This document shows positions 17,487 through 26,288 of a stretch of DNA of 46,072 nucleotides, in pieces. This DNA is from Bacteroidales bacterium UBA5762 (GTDB taxonomy: Bacteria; Bacteroidota; Bacteroidia; Bacteroidales; TTA-H9). Location of the stretch: the NCBI GenBank assembly GCA_002418865.1, contig DIEY01000045.1, positions 1 to 46,072 on the forward strand, written 5' to 3'. Every line of letters begins with the position of its first letter. The stretch's first letter is position 1. The position numbers and the translations under genes were made by a program. The notes under the pieces were generated by a model. That model saw only the letters and a program-made list of their open reading frames with translations. It was not told where the DNA came from and ran no database searches.

Positions 17487-18533
17487 ATGCAAGCTCTTTA
17501 TGGAAAAACCTTAGTTGAACTGGAAGAAATTTGCCAACATTTGAGTTTTCCCTCCTATACGGCAAAACAGATTGCTCAATGGCTTTATTACCATCATATT
17601 AATCAAATAGACCAAATGAGTAATCTTTCCAGAGTGACTCGGCAAAGATTGAAAGAGAATTTTACTATAGGCTTGTCATCTCCAGTAAAAGTCCAAATTT
17701 CAAAAGATGGAACCAAAAAATATTTATTCGAGACGAACGAGCAAAGATTTATTGAAACAGCTTATATTCCCGATAAGGATAGAGTAACCCTTTGCATTTC
17801 ATCTCAAGTAGGCTGCAAAATGGGATGTTTGTTTTGCATGACAGGTAAACAGGGCTTTCAGGCTAATTTAAATGCAAACGAGATTTTGAATCAAATTAGG
17901 AGTCTTCCTGAATTTCATGAGTTGACCAATATCGTTTTCATGGGAATGGGTGAGCCTCTTGACAACATCGATAATTTAATGAAGAGCCTCGAAATACTTA
18001 CATCTGAATGGGGATATGCATGGAGTTCCAAACGAATAACTGTTTCTTCAATTGGATTACTTCCTGCTTTGAAAACTTTTCTCGACAACTCTCGTTGCCA
18101 TTTGGCCATCAGTCTTCATTCTCCTTTCGATGAAGAACGAAGACACCTCATGCCAATCCAGAAAGTCTATCCCATCAATGAAATTATTCAGCTTCTTAGA
18201 ACGTATGACTGGTCGGGACAAAGAAGATTATCGTTCGAATATATCATGCTGAAAGGACTCAACGATTCACTTGCTCACGCCAAGGCTCTTCTGAAATTAC
18301 TCAATGGCCTCAACTGCCGTCTCAATCTCATACGATTTCATTCATTTGATGATACACAATTAGAATCTTCAACCGATGAAACCATACATTTATTTAAAGA
18401 TTATCTCAATTCGAAAAATCTTTTGACAACCATACGAGCTTCACGTGGGCAGGATATATCGGCGGCTTGTGGCTTGCTTAGTACAAAAGAACTGATACAG
18501 CAAGAAAACAGGAAAGATTCAACAAGCGGATAA
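17487..18533 (+). CDS. rlmN: Dual-specificity 23S rRNA A2503 / tRNA A37 C2-methyltransferase RlmN
   Basis: Radical-SAM enzyme of 348 residues that methylates C2 of A2503 in 23S rRNA and, in Enterobacteria, A37 of some tRNAs. The radical-SAM cluster is bound by C110, C114 and C117 in VGCKMGCLFCMTG. C328 in DISAACGLL is the cysteine that carries the methyl/methylene group. GMGEPL and SLHSPFDEERRHLMP are also family signatures. Length is normal. The start at 17487 is supported by the N-terminal family sequence (LVELEEICQHLSFPSYTAKQIAQWLY region) and the promoter box just upstream. Confidence 0.95.
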   Translation: MQALYGKTLVELEEICQHLSFPSYTAKQIAQWLYYHHINQIDQMSNLSRVTRQRLKENFTIGLSSPVKVQISKDGTKKYLFETNEQRFIETAYIPDKDRVTLCISSQVGCKMGCLFCMTGKQGFQANLNANEILNQIRSLPEFHELTNIVFMGMGEPLDNIDNLMKSLEILTSEWGYAWSSKRITVSSIGLLPALKTFLDNSRCHLAISLHSPFDEERRHLMPIQKVYPINEIIQLLRTYDWSGQRRLSFEYIMLKGLNDSLAHAKALLKLLNGLNCRLNLIRFHSFDDTQLESSTDETIHLFKDYLNSKNLLTTIRASRGQDISAACGLLSTKELIQQENRKDSTSG

Positions 18534-18710
18534 GCCAGCCCAATCTTCTTGTCAAATTTATAGAGTGATAGGGTATATACTTATGGATGAAAAGGTAAAA
18601 AGGTTAAAAAAATATTCTTTTGCCTCCTTTCTATAAATTTTTTCGAAAACAGTACTTGTAAGATTGGGGGAAAGCTATGATCTAATATCGGACAATTGTT
18701 TGTTTTTTCT

Positions 18711-18755
18711 CGCAGATTCTCGCAGATTAGTATTTCTCGCAGATTTTCGCAGATT
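18711..18755 (+). repeat. Four short direct repeats CGCAGATT
   Basis: Copies start at 18711, 18721, 18738 and 18748. The two pairs are each spaced by 10 bases and separated by 17. The flanking words TCTCGCAGATT and TTTCGCAGATT are nearly the same in each pair. No coding frame covers them. The function is unknown. Confidence 0.75.
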
Positions 18756-18907
18756 TTATCTCGTGTTTATCAAAGCAGATCTTTATTAGCCTATATTTGC
18801 GTGGAAATTAGCGGATATCTGTTGAGTCTTTAAAAATTTTTTCTTATTAATTGGTGTTGATTTTTTTAATAAAGGATGCTAACCTACGAAAAAAGACTTT
18901 ATTCCTT

Positions 18908-18941
18908 TTGTAGGTTCATTAAATATTATCCTATAATTTTG
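18908..18941 (+). promoter_or_regulatory. Promoter of the fakA-fakB-plsY-like operon
   Basis: TTG (18908-18910) is followed after 23 bases by TAATTTTG (18934-18941). The predicted leader to the ATG at 19006 is about 60 bases. The spacing is at the long end of the accepted range. Confidence 0.45.
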
Positions 18942-19005
18942 TATTCGTGTCAACATTTTTATTAAGCAGAACCTGTTTATTTGAAAATTTCTCAATCCAA
19001 CATAA

Positions 19006-20820
19006 ATGAGTAAGAAAGATGCGTTATTATCTGTATCTATTGCCAATACAAGAGATCTATCGGAGGTAATCAGCAATATTTATCAATATCTGAATAGACA
19101 CAAGGAGTACTTGAATAGCCTGAATGTATTCCCCGTACCGGATGGAGATACAGGTCTTAACATGGTGCTTACGCTTCAGGGAGCCATAGCACAAATGGTT
19201 GGGAAAACAGATCTGGACATATCGGCTGGGGCATACCTAAAAGAATTGGCCGATAATATGCTTTTAAATAGTAGAGGCTGTTCTGGGGTTATTCTTTCAC
19301 TTTTTGTTCAGGGATTTGCAAATGTGGTAAGCAACAATGATTTTTCGAAAGAAAATATCTACAAAGCCATCGAAAATGGCTACAAAAATGCATACGAAGG
19401 CACCGAAAATCCTCAAGAAGGAACCATGCTTACCCTGATGAGAGCCTTCCGCGACTTTTTCTACGAACAAATGCAAAATGAGGATGATCCTCTACTCATC
19501 ATCCGTGAAATTATTCCAAAACTAAAAGAAGTCTTAAATCAAACTCCCGAAATGCTTCCTGTGCTCAAGCAAGCCGGAGTTGTCGATTCGGGCGCTTCGG
19601 GTTTTATCATTCTATTGGAAGGTATTGATAAAGAACTAAAGAACCATCATATTACAGGAATTTCTATTCCATCGCTATTGGGTATTGGCAAAACACTCAG
19701 ACAACTGTTGAAAGACAGGCGCTCGAATCTTAGGAAAAATCCTATGCTCCCCCTCATTCTAAATATCAATTCTAATCGTGTTTATAATAATCGACTTCAG
19801 GAAGTTATAGAAGATGCTCGTAAAGTTTTTAGCCACATAAATAATAGAATCTCTTTACAGAAAAAAATCATCAACGATTTACAAGAGATCGATCGATCAT
19901 GGAATCCTGAAATAAAATACCGATATTGTACTGAATTTACTTTAGAATCCGATCTTACTTCGAAAGAGTACCTCAAAGAAAAACTTAATGGTTATGGAGA
20001 CAGTTTAATGATTATTCAGAGCGACAATAAGTTCAAGATTCATATTCACACCAATAAACCTAATGATATTTTTGAAGAAGTTTCCAAGTTGGGCGATTTG
20101 CTGTTTACCAAGGTAGATGATATGAAAAAACAGCATAGAAATTTTATTAGTGAAGATTTTGTTGACTATGAGCGCGATAAAAGCATTTTTTGCATTGTTT
20201 CGGGCAAAGGATTTGCCGAAATCTTGAAAAATTTAGGAGCAGATGACATTTTATGCTATGGCCAAAATAAGCCTTCGGTAAATCAGATCTTGAAAAATTT
20301 GAACAATTTGAAAGCAAAGAATATTATTGCTGCAGCCGACGATTATGATATCCTTATGGCATTGAAATTGGCCGTTTCGTTATGCAAATCGAATGTTTAT
20401 ATCGTCGAATCCGATAATCCCATTTCGTTGATTAGCATGATGATGAACATTTCGAAAGAATATGATATTACAACTATGTTCGATCAGGCAATGAAAAACC
20501 TTCACACCATTCCTTTTTCTGCCATAGCTCGGGCTACTAGAAATGTTACCGGCGAAAATGGTCTTGTGGTTAACAAAAATGAATACTTTGCAGTTTATCG
20601 TAAATCAATCATAGCCGCCAATACGCAATTGCACCAGCTTATTATCGAGATTATCGATAAATTCGCTGGCGATAGTATTCTTATTACACTCTACAAAGGA
20701 GAAAGAGTAAAAAATAATGACGAATTACTTCAAGTTTTAAAGTTGAGATATCCCAACATCGAATTCGAAGTATATGATGGAGGCCAATCAAAATTTGAGT
20801 ATTACATTACTTTTGAATAA
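19006..20820 (+). CDS. fakA: Fatty acid kinase catalytic subunit FakA-like (DAK2/DhaL domain)
   Basis: Protein of 604 residues. The N-terminal DhaL/DAK2 kinase domain (about 10-205) carries the metal/ATP motif NVFPVPDGDTGLNM (D46, D48). The middle domain has C308 (YCTEF) and H346/H348 (KIHIHTNKP), matching the zinc-binding Cys and two His described in Staphylococcus aureus FakA. The C-terminal domain contacts FakB in known systems. FakA phosphorylates a fatty acid held by FakB, giving acyl-phosphate. The fakB gene follows 11 bases downstream and a PlsY homologue after that, so the three are probably one operon for using exogenous or recycled fatty acids. The substrate preference is not visible in the sequence. 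Confidence 0.88.
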   Translation: MSKKDALLSVSIANTRDLSEVISNIYQYLNRHKEYLNSLNVFPVPDGDTGLNMVLTLQGAIAQMVGKTDLDISAGAYLKELADNMLLNSRGCSGVILSLFVQGFANVVSNNDFSKENIYKAIENGYKNAYEGTENPQEGTMLTLMRAFRDFFYEQMQNEDDPLLIIREIIPKLKEVLNQTPEMLPVLKQAGVVDSGASGFIILLEGIDKELKNHHITGISIPSLLGIGKTLRQLLKDRRSNLRKNPMLPLILNINSNRVYNNRLQEVIEDARKVFSHINNRISLQKKIINDLQEIDRSWNPEIKYRYCTEFTLESDLTSKEYLKEKLNGYGDSLMIIQSDNKFKIHIHTNKPNDIFEEVSKLGDLLFTKVDDMKKQHRNFISEDFVDYERDKSIFCIVSGKGFAEILKNLGADDILCYGQNKPSVNQILKNLNNLKAKNIIAAADDYDILMALKLAVSLCKSNVYIVESDNPISLISMMMNISKEYDITTMFDQAMKNLHTIPFSAIARATRNVTGENGLVVNKNEYFAVYRKSIIAANTQLHQLIIEIIDKFAGDSILITLYKGERVKNNDELLQVLKLRYPNIEFEVYDGGQSKFEYYITFE

Positions 20821-20831
20821 ATATCAGAATT

Positions 20832-21716
20832 ATGGAAAAGAAAATATTTTTTATTACGGCCGATAATTTGGGCCTGATAAGAGAACAGATTGATTACCCT
20901 TACCTTGAAATTTTGAAATTTCCCGTTATCGTTGAAGGGAAAGAATATCGTCAAAGCGATGAATTTAATGCTAAATGGCTGATTTCTAAATATGAGAACG
21001 AAAATGTAGTTGCTCAAACATCTACTTTAGTACAAAAAGAGATAATTGAAATAGTTGAAAAAAACAAATCTGACTTTGATTTAATGATCCATGTGTTGAT
21101 GAGTAGTGGTCTGTCGGCAGCTTCTTTCAAAGTGGCTGAAAATGTTCGTAAACAGTATGAAAATGTTATACCCATCATCAATGTTGACAGTCGGCAAGCA
21201 GTTAATGGCGTTGGGAATGTTTTATTAGCAATCATCGACATCGTGAAAGCTAATCCAGCCTTAAGTCGAGAAGAAATCGAAAGGAAAGCTCAAGAAGTAG
21301 TAGAAAGTACTTTTAGTTATTTTGTTGTGAATGATTTAAAATATTTGTATAAGGGTGGGAGAATAGGGAAGGCTCAATCGCTGATGGGAAGCATTTTGCA
21401 TATAATTCCGGTTATAGGAATATTAGGAACTGAAGTAGAAGGTATTGTTGTGCCCATCGGCAAAGGCAGAACCTTTAAGCAAGTCAATTCAATGATTTAT
21501 GATAAAATAATTGAAAAGATGAACGAAAAAAGTGTAAGTAAAATAAAAAGAATCATTTCAATTAGTGGTTATGGAGATAAGAATGCCGATGTTTATACCG
21601 AATTATTCGAAAAGGTAAAATCTATTCCTCATGATGATTATATTGATGGAAAACCTGCGCTTGTGGATACGGTTTATGTTGGCCCTGGAGGTTATGGAGT
21701 TTCGGTATATTTATAA
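20832..21716 (+). CDS. fakB: DegV-family fatty-acid-binding protein (FakB-like)
   Basis: Protein of 294 residues with the DegV fold, which holds one fatty acid in a closed pocket and presents its carboxylate to FakA. The diagnostic motifs are present: TST at 63-65 (carboxylate-binding Thr/Ser), MSSGLSAAS at 90-98, NVDSRQAVNGVGN and LKYLYKGGRIG. The C-terminal GPG (YVGPGGYG) is kept, but the histidine that precedes it in many FakB proteins (HxGPG) is absent here. The gene lies between fakA (11 bases) and the plsY-like gene (10 bases), which is strong context for the fatty acid kinase role. Confidence 0.85.
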   Translation: MEKKIFFITADNLGLIREQIDYPYLEILKFPVIVEGKEYRQSDEFNAKWLISKYENENVVAQTSTLVQKEIIEIVEKNKSDFDLMIHVLMSSGLSAASFKVAENVRKQYENVIPIINVDSRQAVNGVGNVLLAIIDIVKANPALSREEIERKAQEVVESTFSYFVVNDLKYLYKGGRIGKAQSLMGSILHIIPVIGILGTEVEGIVVPIGKGRTFKQVNSMIYDKIIEKMNEKSVSKIKRIISISGYGDKNADVYTELFEKVKSIPHDDYIDGKPALVDTVYVGPGGYGVSVYL

Positions 21717-21726
21717 TATTCACGCT

Positions 21727-22347
21727 ATGAATGAAATAGGAATTGATGTCGTTTGTCTTATTCTGGGCTATTTAATAGGTTCCATTCTTTTTGCCCATTT
21801 AATCACAAAAATCATCTCTGGAAAGAATATTAGAGACCTTGGGAATCATAATCCTGGCGCCTATAATGTTTATGCACAGGTTAGTAAGTTTTGGGGTGTG
21901 ATGTCAGGAATATTAGATGCCGTAAAAGCAATAGTTCCTATGCTTATTGCAAATTATTTCTTTGAGATTTCTAATATTGCTCTGGCTTGTCTTGGTATAG
22001 GTGCTGTAATCGGACATCATTATCCATTGTATTATCATTTTAAAGGCGGACGAAGTGCCTCTACCTTATTGGGAATGTTTTTGTATTTTATTCCCATCGA
22101 ATTAGGAGTTGCTTTTGTGGTGGATGCTATTCTTGTCTTCGGATTCATACGTAAGCGATATGCGGTTTGGGGCCCTTCAATTCTTATAGCACTTAGTCTT
22201 GTTTTATGCTTGTTTTTCCATCATCCTATTGAAATTAAGTTGATGGTATGGGTAGGAGGGCTTATTGTGCTGTGGTTTAATAGAGATGGTTTGCAAAATC
22301 TTTTCATCAAACCCGGTGTCAAAGAAAAGCTATCTCACCAAAGTTAA
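21727..22347 (+). CDS. PlsY-like membrane acyltransferase with divergent motifs
   Basis: Integral membrane protein of 206 residues with several hydrophobic segments, related to PlsY, which moves an acyl group from acyl-phosphate to glycerol 3-phosphate. The start at 21727 gives the usual PlsY N-terminus. Motif 1, normally GSGNxGATN, reads GNHNPGAYN (39-47). Motif 2, normally KGGKxVAT, reads KGGRSAST (106-113). The C-terminal NIxRLxxGxE motif is not recognisable (FNRDGLQNLF). D64 and K67 of the DxxK element remain. The position directly after fakA and fakB implies use of acyl-phosphate. The divergence leaves open whether glycerol 3-phosphate is the acceptor, so I give no symbol. Confidence 0.8.
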   Translation: MNEIGIDVVCLILGYLIGSILFAHLITKIISGKNIRDLGNHNPGAYNVYAQVSKFWGVMSGILDAVKAIVPMLIANYFFEISNIALACLGIGAVIGHHYPLYYHFKGGRSASTLLGMFLYFIPIELGVAFVVDAILVFGFIRKRYAVWGPSILIALSLVLCLFFHHPIEIKLMVWVGGLIVLWFNRDGLQNLFIKPGVKEKLSHQS

Positions 22348-22435
22348 AGCCATGAAAGCTTTTATAAATGATTGGGATCGAATAAAAAAGTATATTGTGG
22401 AGGAAAACTTACCAATCTCATCGCTATGATTGATG

Positions 22436-23275
22436 TCAGTTGAAGCCTCTTTGTTTTTTAATCTCATCATAAGCCGCATTGATTTGTTTTAGCTTTTCAT
22501 TGGCAGCTCTTTGAATATCCTCTCCTAAATGAGATACTTTGTCGGGATGATGATTAATAACCAGTTGGCGGTAAGCCTTTTTAATCTCTTCATCGCTGGC
22601 ATTTTCATCAACTCCAAGAATTTTATAGGCAGCTTTCGTATCTCTAATAAAGAGCGATTTTATAGAAATATAATCCGCCATGGAGATTCCCAACCATCTG
22701 CTAATCGACTGTATGATATCGAGTTCTCCATGGCTGGCTTGCTTATCAATCATAGTAAGCCCAAAGAGGAAATGCAGCAATTCGAGGCGAATGCTGTAGT
22801 CCATGTTTTCGCGTATTTGTTGGCATACGGCTTGGACAGGAATGTCTTGTTTTAAGATATCGCGCAACACCAGAAGCATTTCAGCAGCATTCTCTTCTCC
22901 AAAATTTCGTTTTAGAAAATCTTTTACATAATCGAGTTCCGATTTCATTACTTTTTCATCGGCTTTCATGATAGCTGCTGCAAGAACCAGAAGGCTGGTT
23001 GTGAAATCTCCTCTTCGGGTAAATGTAGGTTGACCTGGAAAAACATCTTGTACTCCTTTATATTCGAACTCTCCCGTCTGCATGCCATCATAAACCGAAC
23101 CCAATACAAAACCAATGATGCCGCCTATTGGTCCTCCCAACGCCCATCCTAAACCACCTCCAATCCATTTAGCAAAACTTTTCTTCTTCTTATTTTTATT
23201 TTGTTTTTCCATGATATTTCCTACGGTTGTAACCACAACACTTAATAAAATAATCGCTAATAAAAATTTCAGCAT
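22436..23275 (-). CDS. djlA: DnaJ-domain protein with TerB-like domain (DjlA-like)
   Basis: Protein of 279 residues. It has an N-terminal membrane segment (2-19) and a glycine-rich hydrophobic stretch (39-63, IGGGLGWALGG and following). A TerB-like helical domain (about 85-205) and a C-terminal J domain (about 216-279) with HPD at 243-245 follow. This is the DjlA layout: a membrane-bound co-chaperone that stimulates DnaK. The gene converges on the plsY-like gene and diverges from the M16 peptidase gene. A TAAATTTG box at 23286-23293 on the minus strand lies 10 bases before the start. Cellular role beyond DnaK stimulation is not evident. Confidence 0.88.
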   Translation of the reverse strand: MLKFLLAIILLSVVVTTVGNIMEKQNKNKKKKSFAKWIGGGLGWALGGPIGGIIGFVLGSVYDGMQTGEFEYKGVQDVFPGQPTFTRRGDFTTSLLVLAAAIMKADEKVMKSELDYVKDFLKRNFGEENAAEMLLVLRDILKQDIPVQAVCQQIRENMDYSIRLELLHFLFGLTMIDKQASHGELDIIQSISRWLGISMADYISIKSLFIRDTKAAYKILGVDENASDEEIKKAYRQLVINHHPDKVSHLGEDIQRAANEKLKQINAAYDEIKKQRGFN

Positions 23276-23285
23276 TTTCAGGATG

Positions 23286-23293
23286 CAAATTTA
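23286..23293 (-). promoter_or_regulatory. Candidate -7 box for the djlA-like gene
   Basis: Minus-strand TAAATTTG fits TAnnTTTG. It lies 10 bases from the ATG at 23275, predicting a leader of only about five bases. No clear -33 element was found. Confidence 0.35.
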
Positions 23294-23334
23294 ATCTTTA
23301 TATGGCTTGTCCTTTTCGAGCATACAAATATCTC

Positions 23335-23342
23335 TAATTTTG
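23335..23342 (+). promoter_or_regulatory. Candidate -7 box for the M16 peptidase operon
   Basis: TAATTTTG lies 17 bases before the ATG at 23360. The -33 region holds only an imperfect TTTTC. It is divergent from the djlA-like box. Confidence 0.4.
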
Positions 23343-23359
23343 TTGCTTAAATTCAACTT

Positions 23360-24589
23360 ATGGATTACTGGTTTCATGAATTTCCTAATGGGCTTAGGCT
23401 CATCCACCAGGGCATTCATTCCAATGTTTCGCATTTGGCAGTTTTCATTCAAGCCGGCTCACGTGATGAGAAGGCTGGCAAAGAAGGTCTTGCACACCTT
23501 GTGGAACATAATCTCTTCAAAGGCACAAAAAAACGTAATGCTTTTCAGGTCATGAATCGTATCGAAGCCATAGGGGCCGATTTTAACGCCTTTACTACCA
23601 AAGAAGAAACCTGTCTTTACGCTTCTTTTCTATCATCTTATTATCCTCGCGTGATTGAGCTCTTTGGCGATATTTTACTCCATTCTGCTTTTCCAAAAAA
23701 AGAAATCGAAAACGAAAAGGAGGTGGTCTTAAACGAGATTGCTTCCTATGAAGACGATCTCGACGAAAATCTTCTCGATGAATTCGAGAATCGAATTTTT
23801 GATCACCATCCTCTCGGACATTCTATTCTTGGCACTGCATTAAGTGTTTCACAACTGTCCCAAAACGATTTGAATGACTTTATGGCGCAATCGTATAATC
23901 CTTCATCCATCTTGATGATTTCGGCCGGAGACATTCAGCCTCAGCTGCTGACTCAAATCATTGCTCGTTATTTTGAAGATATGCCTATAATTAATAGATC
24001 CAGACAACAAAATTCGCCTGCAGTTTTGCCAGTATTCCATCTGCAACAACTAAAACCTAACCATGAGGCCTATTACATCATGGGAATTCGCACCGTCGAA
24101 GCTAGTCATCCTCATTACTTTGCCCTCAATCTTCTCAATAACATATTGGGAGGCAATTCCATGACATCACGCCTCAATCTTTCACTACGCGAAAAACATG
24201 GACTTACTTACAATATAGAATCCAATTACACTTCTTATTCCGATGCTGGCTATCTGTATGTTTATTTCCAAACCTCTCCTGAAAATATTTCATCTGCTAC
24301 AAAACTCATTCAAAAAGAATTGAAAACATTGAGCAGTAAAAAATTAGGATATTTACAATTATCGCAGGCTAAGCGGCAATATTTGGGTCAGACGGCTATA
24401 GCCTGGGATATTCATCAAAATAGAATCCTCAACATGGGCAGACAAATGCTTTCTCAAGGCAGGATTTATGACCCACACGATATTTCACTCATTATTAATC
24501 AAATTACTGCCGAGCAACTTCAGGAGATTGCCATAGAATATCTTGATTACGCCAATTTTAGTACATTAATGTTTTATCCCGATTTGTAA
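23360..24589 (+). CDS. M16-family zinc metallopeptidase (processing-peptidase-like)
   Basis: Protein of 409 residues with the inverted zinc motif HLVEH (H46, E49, H50) and the third ligand E126, exactly 76 residues later as in the family pattern HxxEH-x76-E. The two-domain M16 fold fits the length, and the C-terminal half carries the usual GGNSMTSRLNLSLREK segment. There is no signal peptide, so it is probably cytoplasmic. These enzymes degrade or trim peptides; the target here is unknown. The O-methyltransferase gene begins one base after its stop, so the two are co-translated. Confidence 0.92.
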   Translation: MDYWFHEFPNGLRLIHQGIHSNVSHLAVFIQAGSRDEKAGKEGLAHLVEHNLFKGTKKRNAFQVMNRIEAIGADFNAFTTKEETCLYASFLSSYYPRVIELFGDILLHSAFPKKEIENEKEVVLNEIASYEDDLDENLLDEFENRIFDHHPLGHSILGTALSVSQLSQNDLNDFMAQSYNPSSILMISAGDIQPQLLTQIIARYFEDMPIINRSRQQNSPAVLPVFHLQQLKPNHEAYYIMGIRTVEASHPHYFALNLLNNILGGNSMTSRLNLSLREKHGLTYNIESNYTSYSDAGYLYVYFQTSPENISSATKLIQKELKTLSSKKLGYLQLSQAKRQYLGQTAIAWDIHQNRILNMGRQMLSQGRIYDPHDISLIINQITAEQLQEIAIEYLDYANFSTLMFYPDL

Positions 24590-24590
24590 G

Positions 24591-25241
24591 ATGGAGGGTG
24601 ATTTTACTTTTTTAAACGAAATAGAAACTTATTGTCAGGAGCATTCTGATCCTGAATCGCCCCTATTGCATGAAATTGCCAAATATACATGGACAACCCA
24701 GGCTTATCCTCACATGATTTCGAGTTATTTGCAAGGGCGTTTGCTCAGTTTTATTAGTCGCATACATAAACCAGGTTGCATTCTCGAAATTGGTCCATTT
24801 ACCGGATATTCTACACTTTGCCTCGCTGAAGGTCTTCAACCCGAGGGGGTATTGGTTACTATAGAAAAAAATCTGGAACTCGAAGAAAAATTGAATGAAG
24901 TCTTCTCAAAATCAGCTTATTCCAAACAAATAAAACTTCTCATGGGTGATGCACTTCAAATAATTCCTCGTTTGCAATTATCGCCCGATCTTATTTTTAT
25001 TGATGCCGACAAGGAAGAATATCCACAGTATCTTGAGATTTGTCTGCCTATGATGAAACAGGGCTCACTACTTATAGCCGATAATGTTCTTTGGGGCGAA
25101 AAAGTCGTTCATGACACCTCAAAACTCGATAAAGAAACTAAAGGAATTATTCAATTCAATGAGGAGATGGCCAAAAAAACCGAACTTTCTGTATTGATGC
25201 TTCCATTGAGAGATGGCATTACACTAGCCATCAAAAAATAA
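24591..25241 (+). CDS. Class I SAM-dependent O-methyltransferase
   Basis: Protein of 216 residues of the catechol/caffeoyl-CoA O-methyltransferase family (Methyltransf_3). SAM motif I is LEIGPFTGYST (65-75). A second motif, DLIFIDADKEEYPQYLE, supplies metal- and substrate-binding acidic residues, and LLIADNVLWGEKV follows. The acceptor molecule is not predictable from the sequence. It is tightly coupled to the M16 peptidase gene upstream (one base between stop and start); this pairing is common in Bacteroidota, though its meaning is unclear. Confidence 0.9.
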   Translation: MEGDFTFLNEIETYCQEHSDPESPLLHEIAKYTWTTQAYPHMISSYLQGRLLSFISRIHKPGCILEIGPFTGYSTLCLAEGLQPEGVLVTIEKNLELEEKLNEVFSKSAYSKQIKLLMGDALQIIPRLQLSPDLIFIDADKEEYPQYLEICLPMMKQGSLLIADNVLWGEKVVHDTSKLDKETKGIIQFNEEMAKKTELSVLMLPLRDGITLAIKK

Positions 25242-25402
25242 TTTTCCTTGTTCTAAACAAAAGATTTCTTTCCAAAACTCTTTGTTCAATCAGCCAACTG
25301 GAATTTCTTGTGTGAAATTTTTCTATTTTCTTCTATTTGGGTGAACTCTTTCCACTTCTGCATTGTTTATTTAGAAAGATTCTTAATAAAAGGAAGAATA
25401 TC

Positions 25403-26038
25403 ATGAATACACTAACAAAGGATTTAATTTTTCCGCAATTGGGGATGGAGTATAATGCTCTTGAACCTTACATCGACAGTATGACCATGGAAATACACTA
25501 TACCAAGCATCATCGTGCCTATTATGATAATTTGATGAATGCCGTAAAGGCCACCGAAATGGAGAATATGAGCTTCATTGAATTGTTGAATCATATCAGC
25601 AAATACCCCACGGTTGTGCGCAATAATGGTGGAGGACATTTCAACCACAGTATGTTTTGGAAACTTCTTTCGGGTAAAGGTGGAGGAGAGCCTCAAGGAG
25701 AACTTCGTGAAGCTATTCTCAAGAAATTCAATTCTTTCGATGAGTTTAAAAGCACTTTCAGTGATGCTGCCAAAAACCGTTTTGGCAGTGGTTGGGCATG
25801 GCTTAGCGTCAATCACGACGGAAGCCTTTTGGTTGCTTCAACTCCCAATCAAGATAATCCACTGATGGATTTAGCCGAATGTCATGGCTTACCCATTTTG
25901 GGTCTCGATGTTTGGGAACACGCCTATTATCTGAAATACCAGAACCGTCGCCCGGATTATATTGCTGCTTTTTGGAATATCATAAATTGGAAAGTAGTAG
26001 AAGAAAATTACCGTAATGCTCTTTCTACAATCAGATAG
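25403..26038 (+). CDS. sodA: Superoxide dismutase, Mn/Fe type
   Basis: Enzyme of 211 residues that converts superoxide to oxygen and hydrogen peroxide. Metal ligands are H32, H82, D169 and H173 (DVWEHAYYLKYQNRRPDY). The GGGHFNHSMFW segment and Q150 (NQDNPL) resemble manganese or cambialistic enzymes more than strict iron enzymes. I chose the ATG at 25403, preceded by AGGAAG, over the upstream in-frame ATG at 25337. It gives the normal family length, and the extra 22 residues have no family counterpart. No signal peptide, so cytoplasmic. It is a single gene followed by an intrinsic terminator. Confidence 0.93.
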   Translation: MNTLTKDLIFPQLGMEYNALEPYIDSMTMEIHYTKHHRAYYDNLMNAVKATEMENMSFIELLNHISKYPTVVRNNGGGHFNHSMFWKLLSGKGGGEPQGELREAILKKFNSFDEFKSTFSDAAKNRFGSGWAWLSVNHDGSLLVASTPNQDNPLMDLAECHGLPILGLDVWEHAYYLKYQNRRPDYIAAFWNIINWKVVEENYRNALSTIR

Positions 26039-26083
26039 ATTGATTTTTGAATGTTTTTTGGATTTTGGTGATTGATTCTTTTT

Positions 26084-26123
26084 AAGAAAGGGCCTGTCGG
26101 GAGATAGTCCCTTTCTTCTTTTT
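26084..26123 (+). terminator. Intrinsic terminator of the superoxide dismutase gene
   Basis: A nine-base-pair stem AAGAAAGGG/CCCTTTCTT (26084-26092 and 26109-26117) has a 16-base loop and is followed by CTTTTT. Confidence 0.75.
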
Positions 26124-26257
26124 AGTAAATTCGTTCATATTTTTCAATACGCTAAACAAGTTCATTGAATATTAATAAAATTTGTATTTTGTTAAGATGC
26201 CTTTCTTACTATCTTATCGAGGGATTTATTCTTTTATCACAGATGCCGAAACTTGTC

Positions 26258-26265
26258 TAATTTTG
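26258..26265 (+). promoter_or_regulatory. Candidate -7 box of the suf operon
   Basis: TAATTTTG lies about 137 bases before the sufB start, predicting a leader of roughly 130 bases. A T-rich stretch at 26232-26235 may serve as the -33 region, but it lacks a clear TTG. Confidence 0.45.
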
Positions 26266-26288
26266 CAAATAACTCTTAATTACTTGAA

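Larger units (their letters stand above)
18534..19005. other. Intergenic region with CGCAGATT repeats and the fakA promoter
   Basis: No gene was found in these 472 bases. The middle (18711-18755) carries four CGCAGATT copies, followed to about 18826 by related words (AAGCAGATC, TTGCGTGGAAATTAGCGG). The right part holds the predicted fakA promoter and a leader of about 60 bases. Confidence 0.55.

Noticed and set aside
22352..22429. A 25-codon frame (MKAFINDWDRIKKYIVEENL and five more codons) just after the plsY-like gene
   Set aside because: It begins 4 bases after the stop and reads protein-like, but it is too short, has no recognised relative, and no conservation can be tested here.
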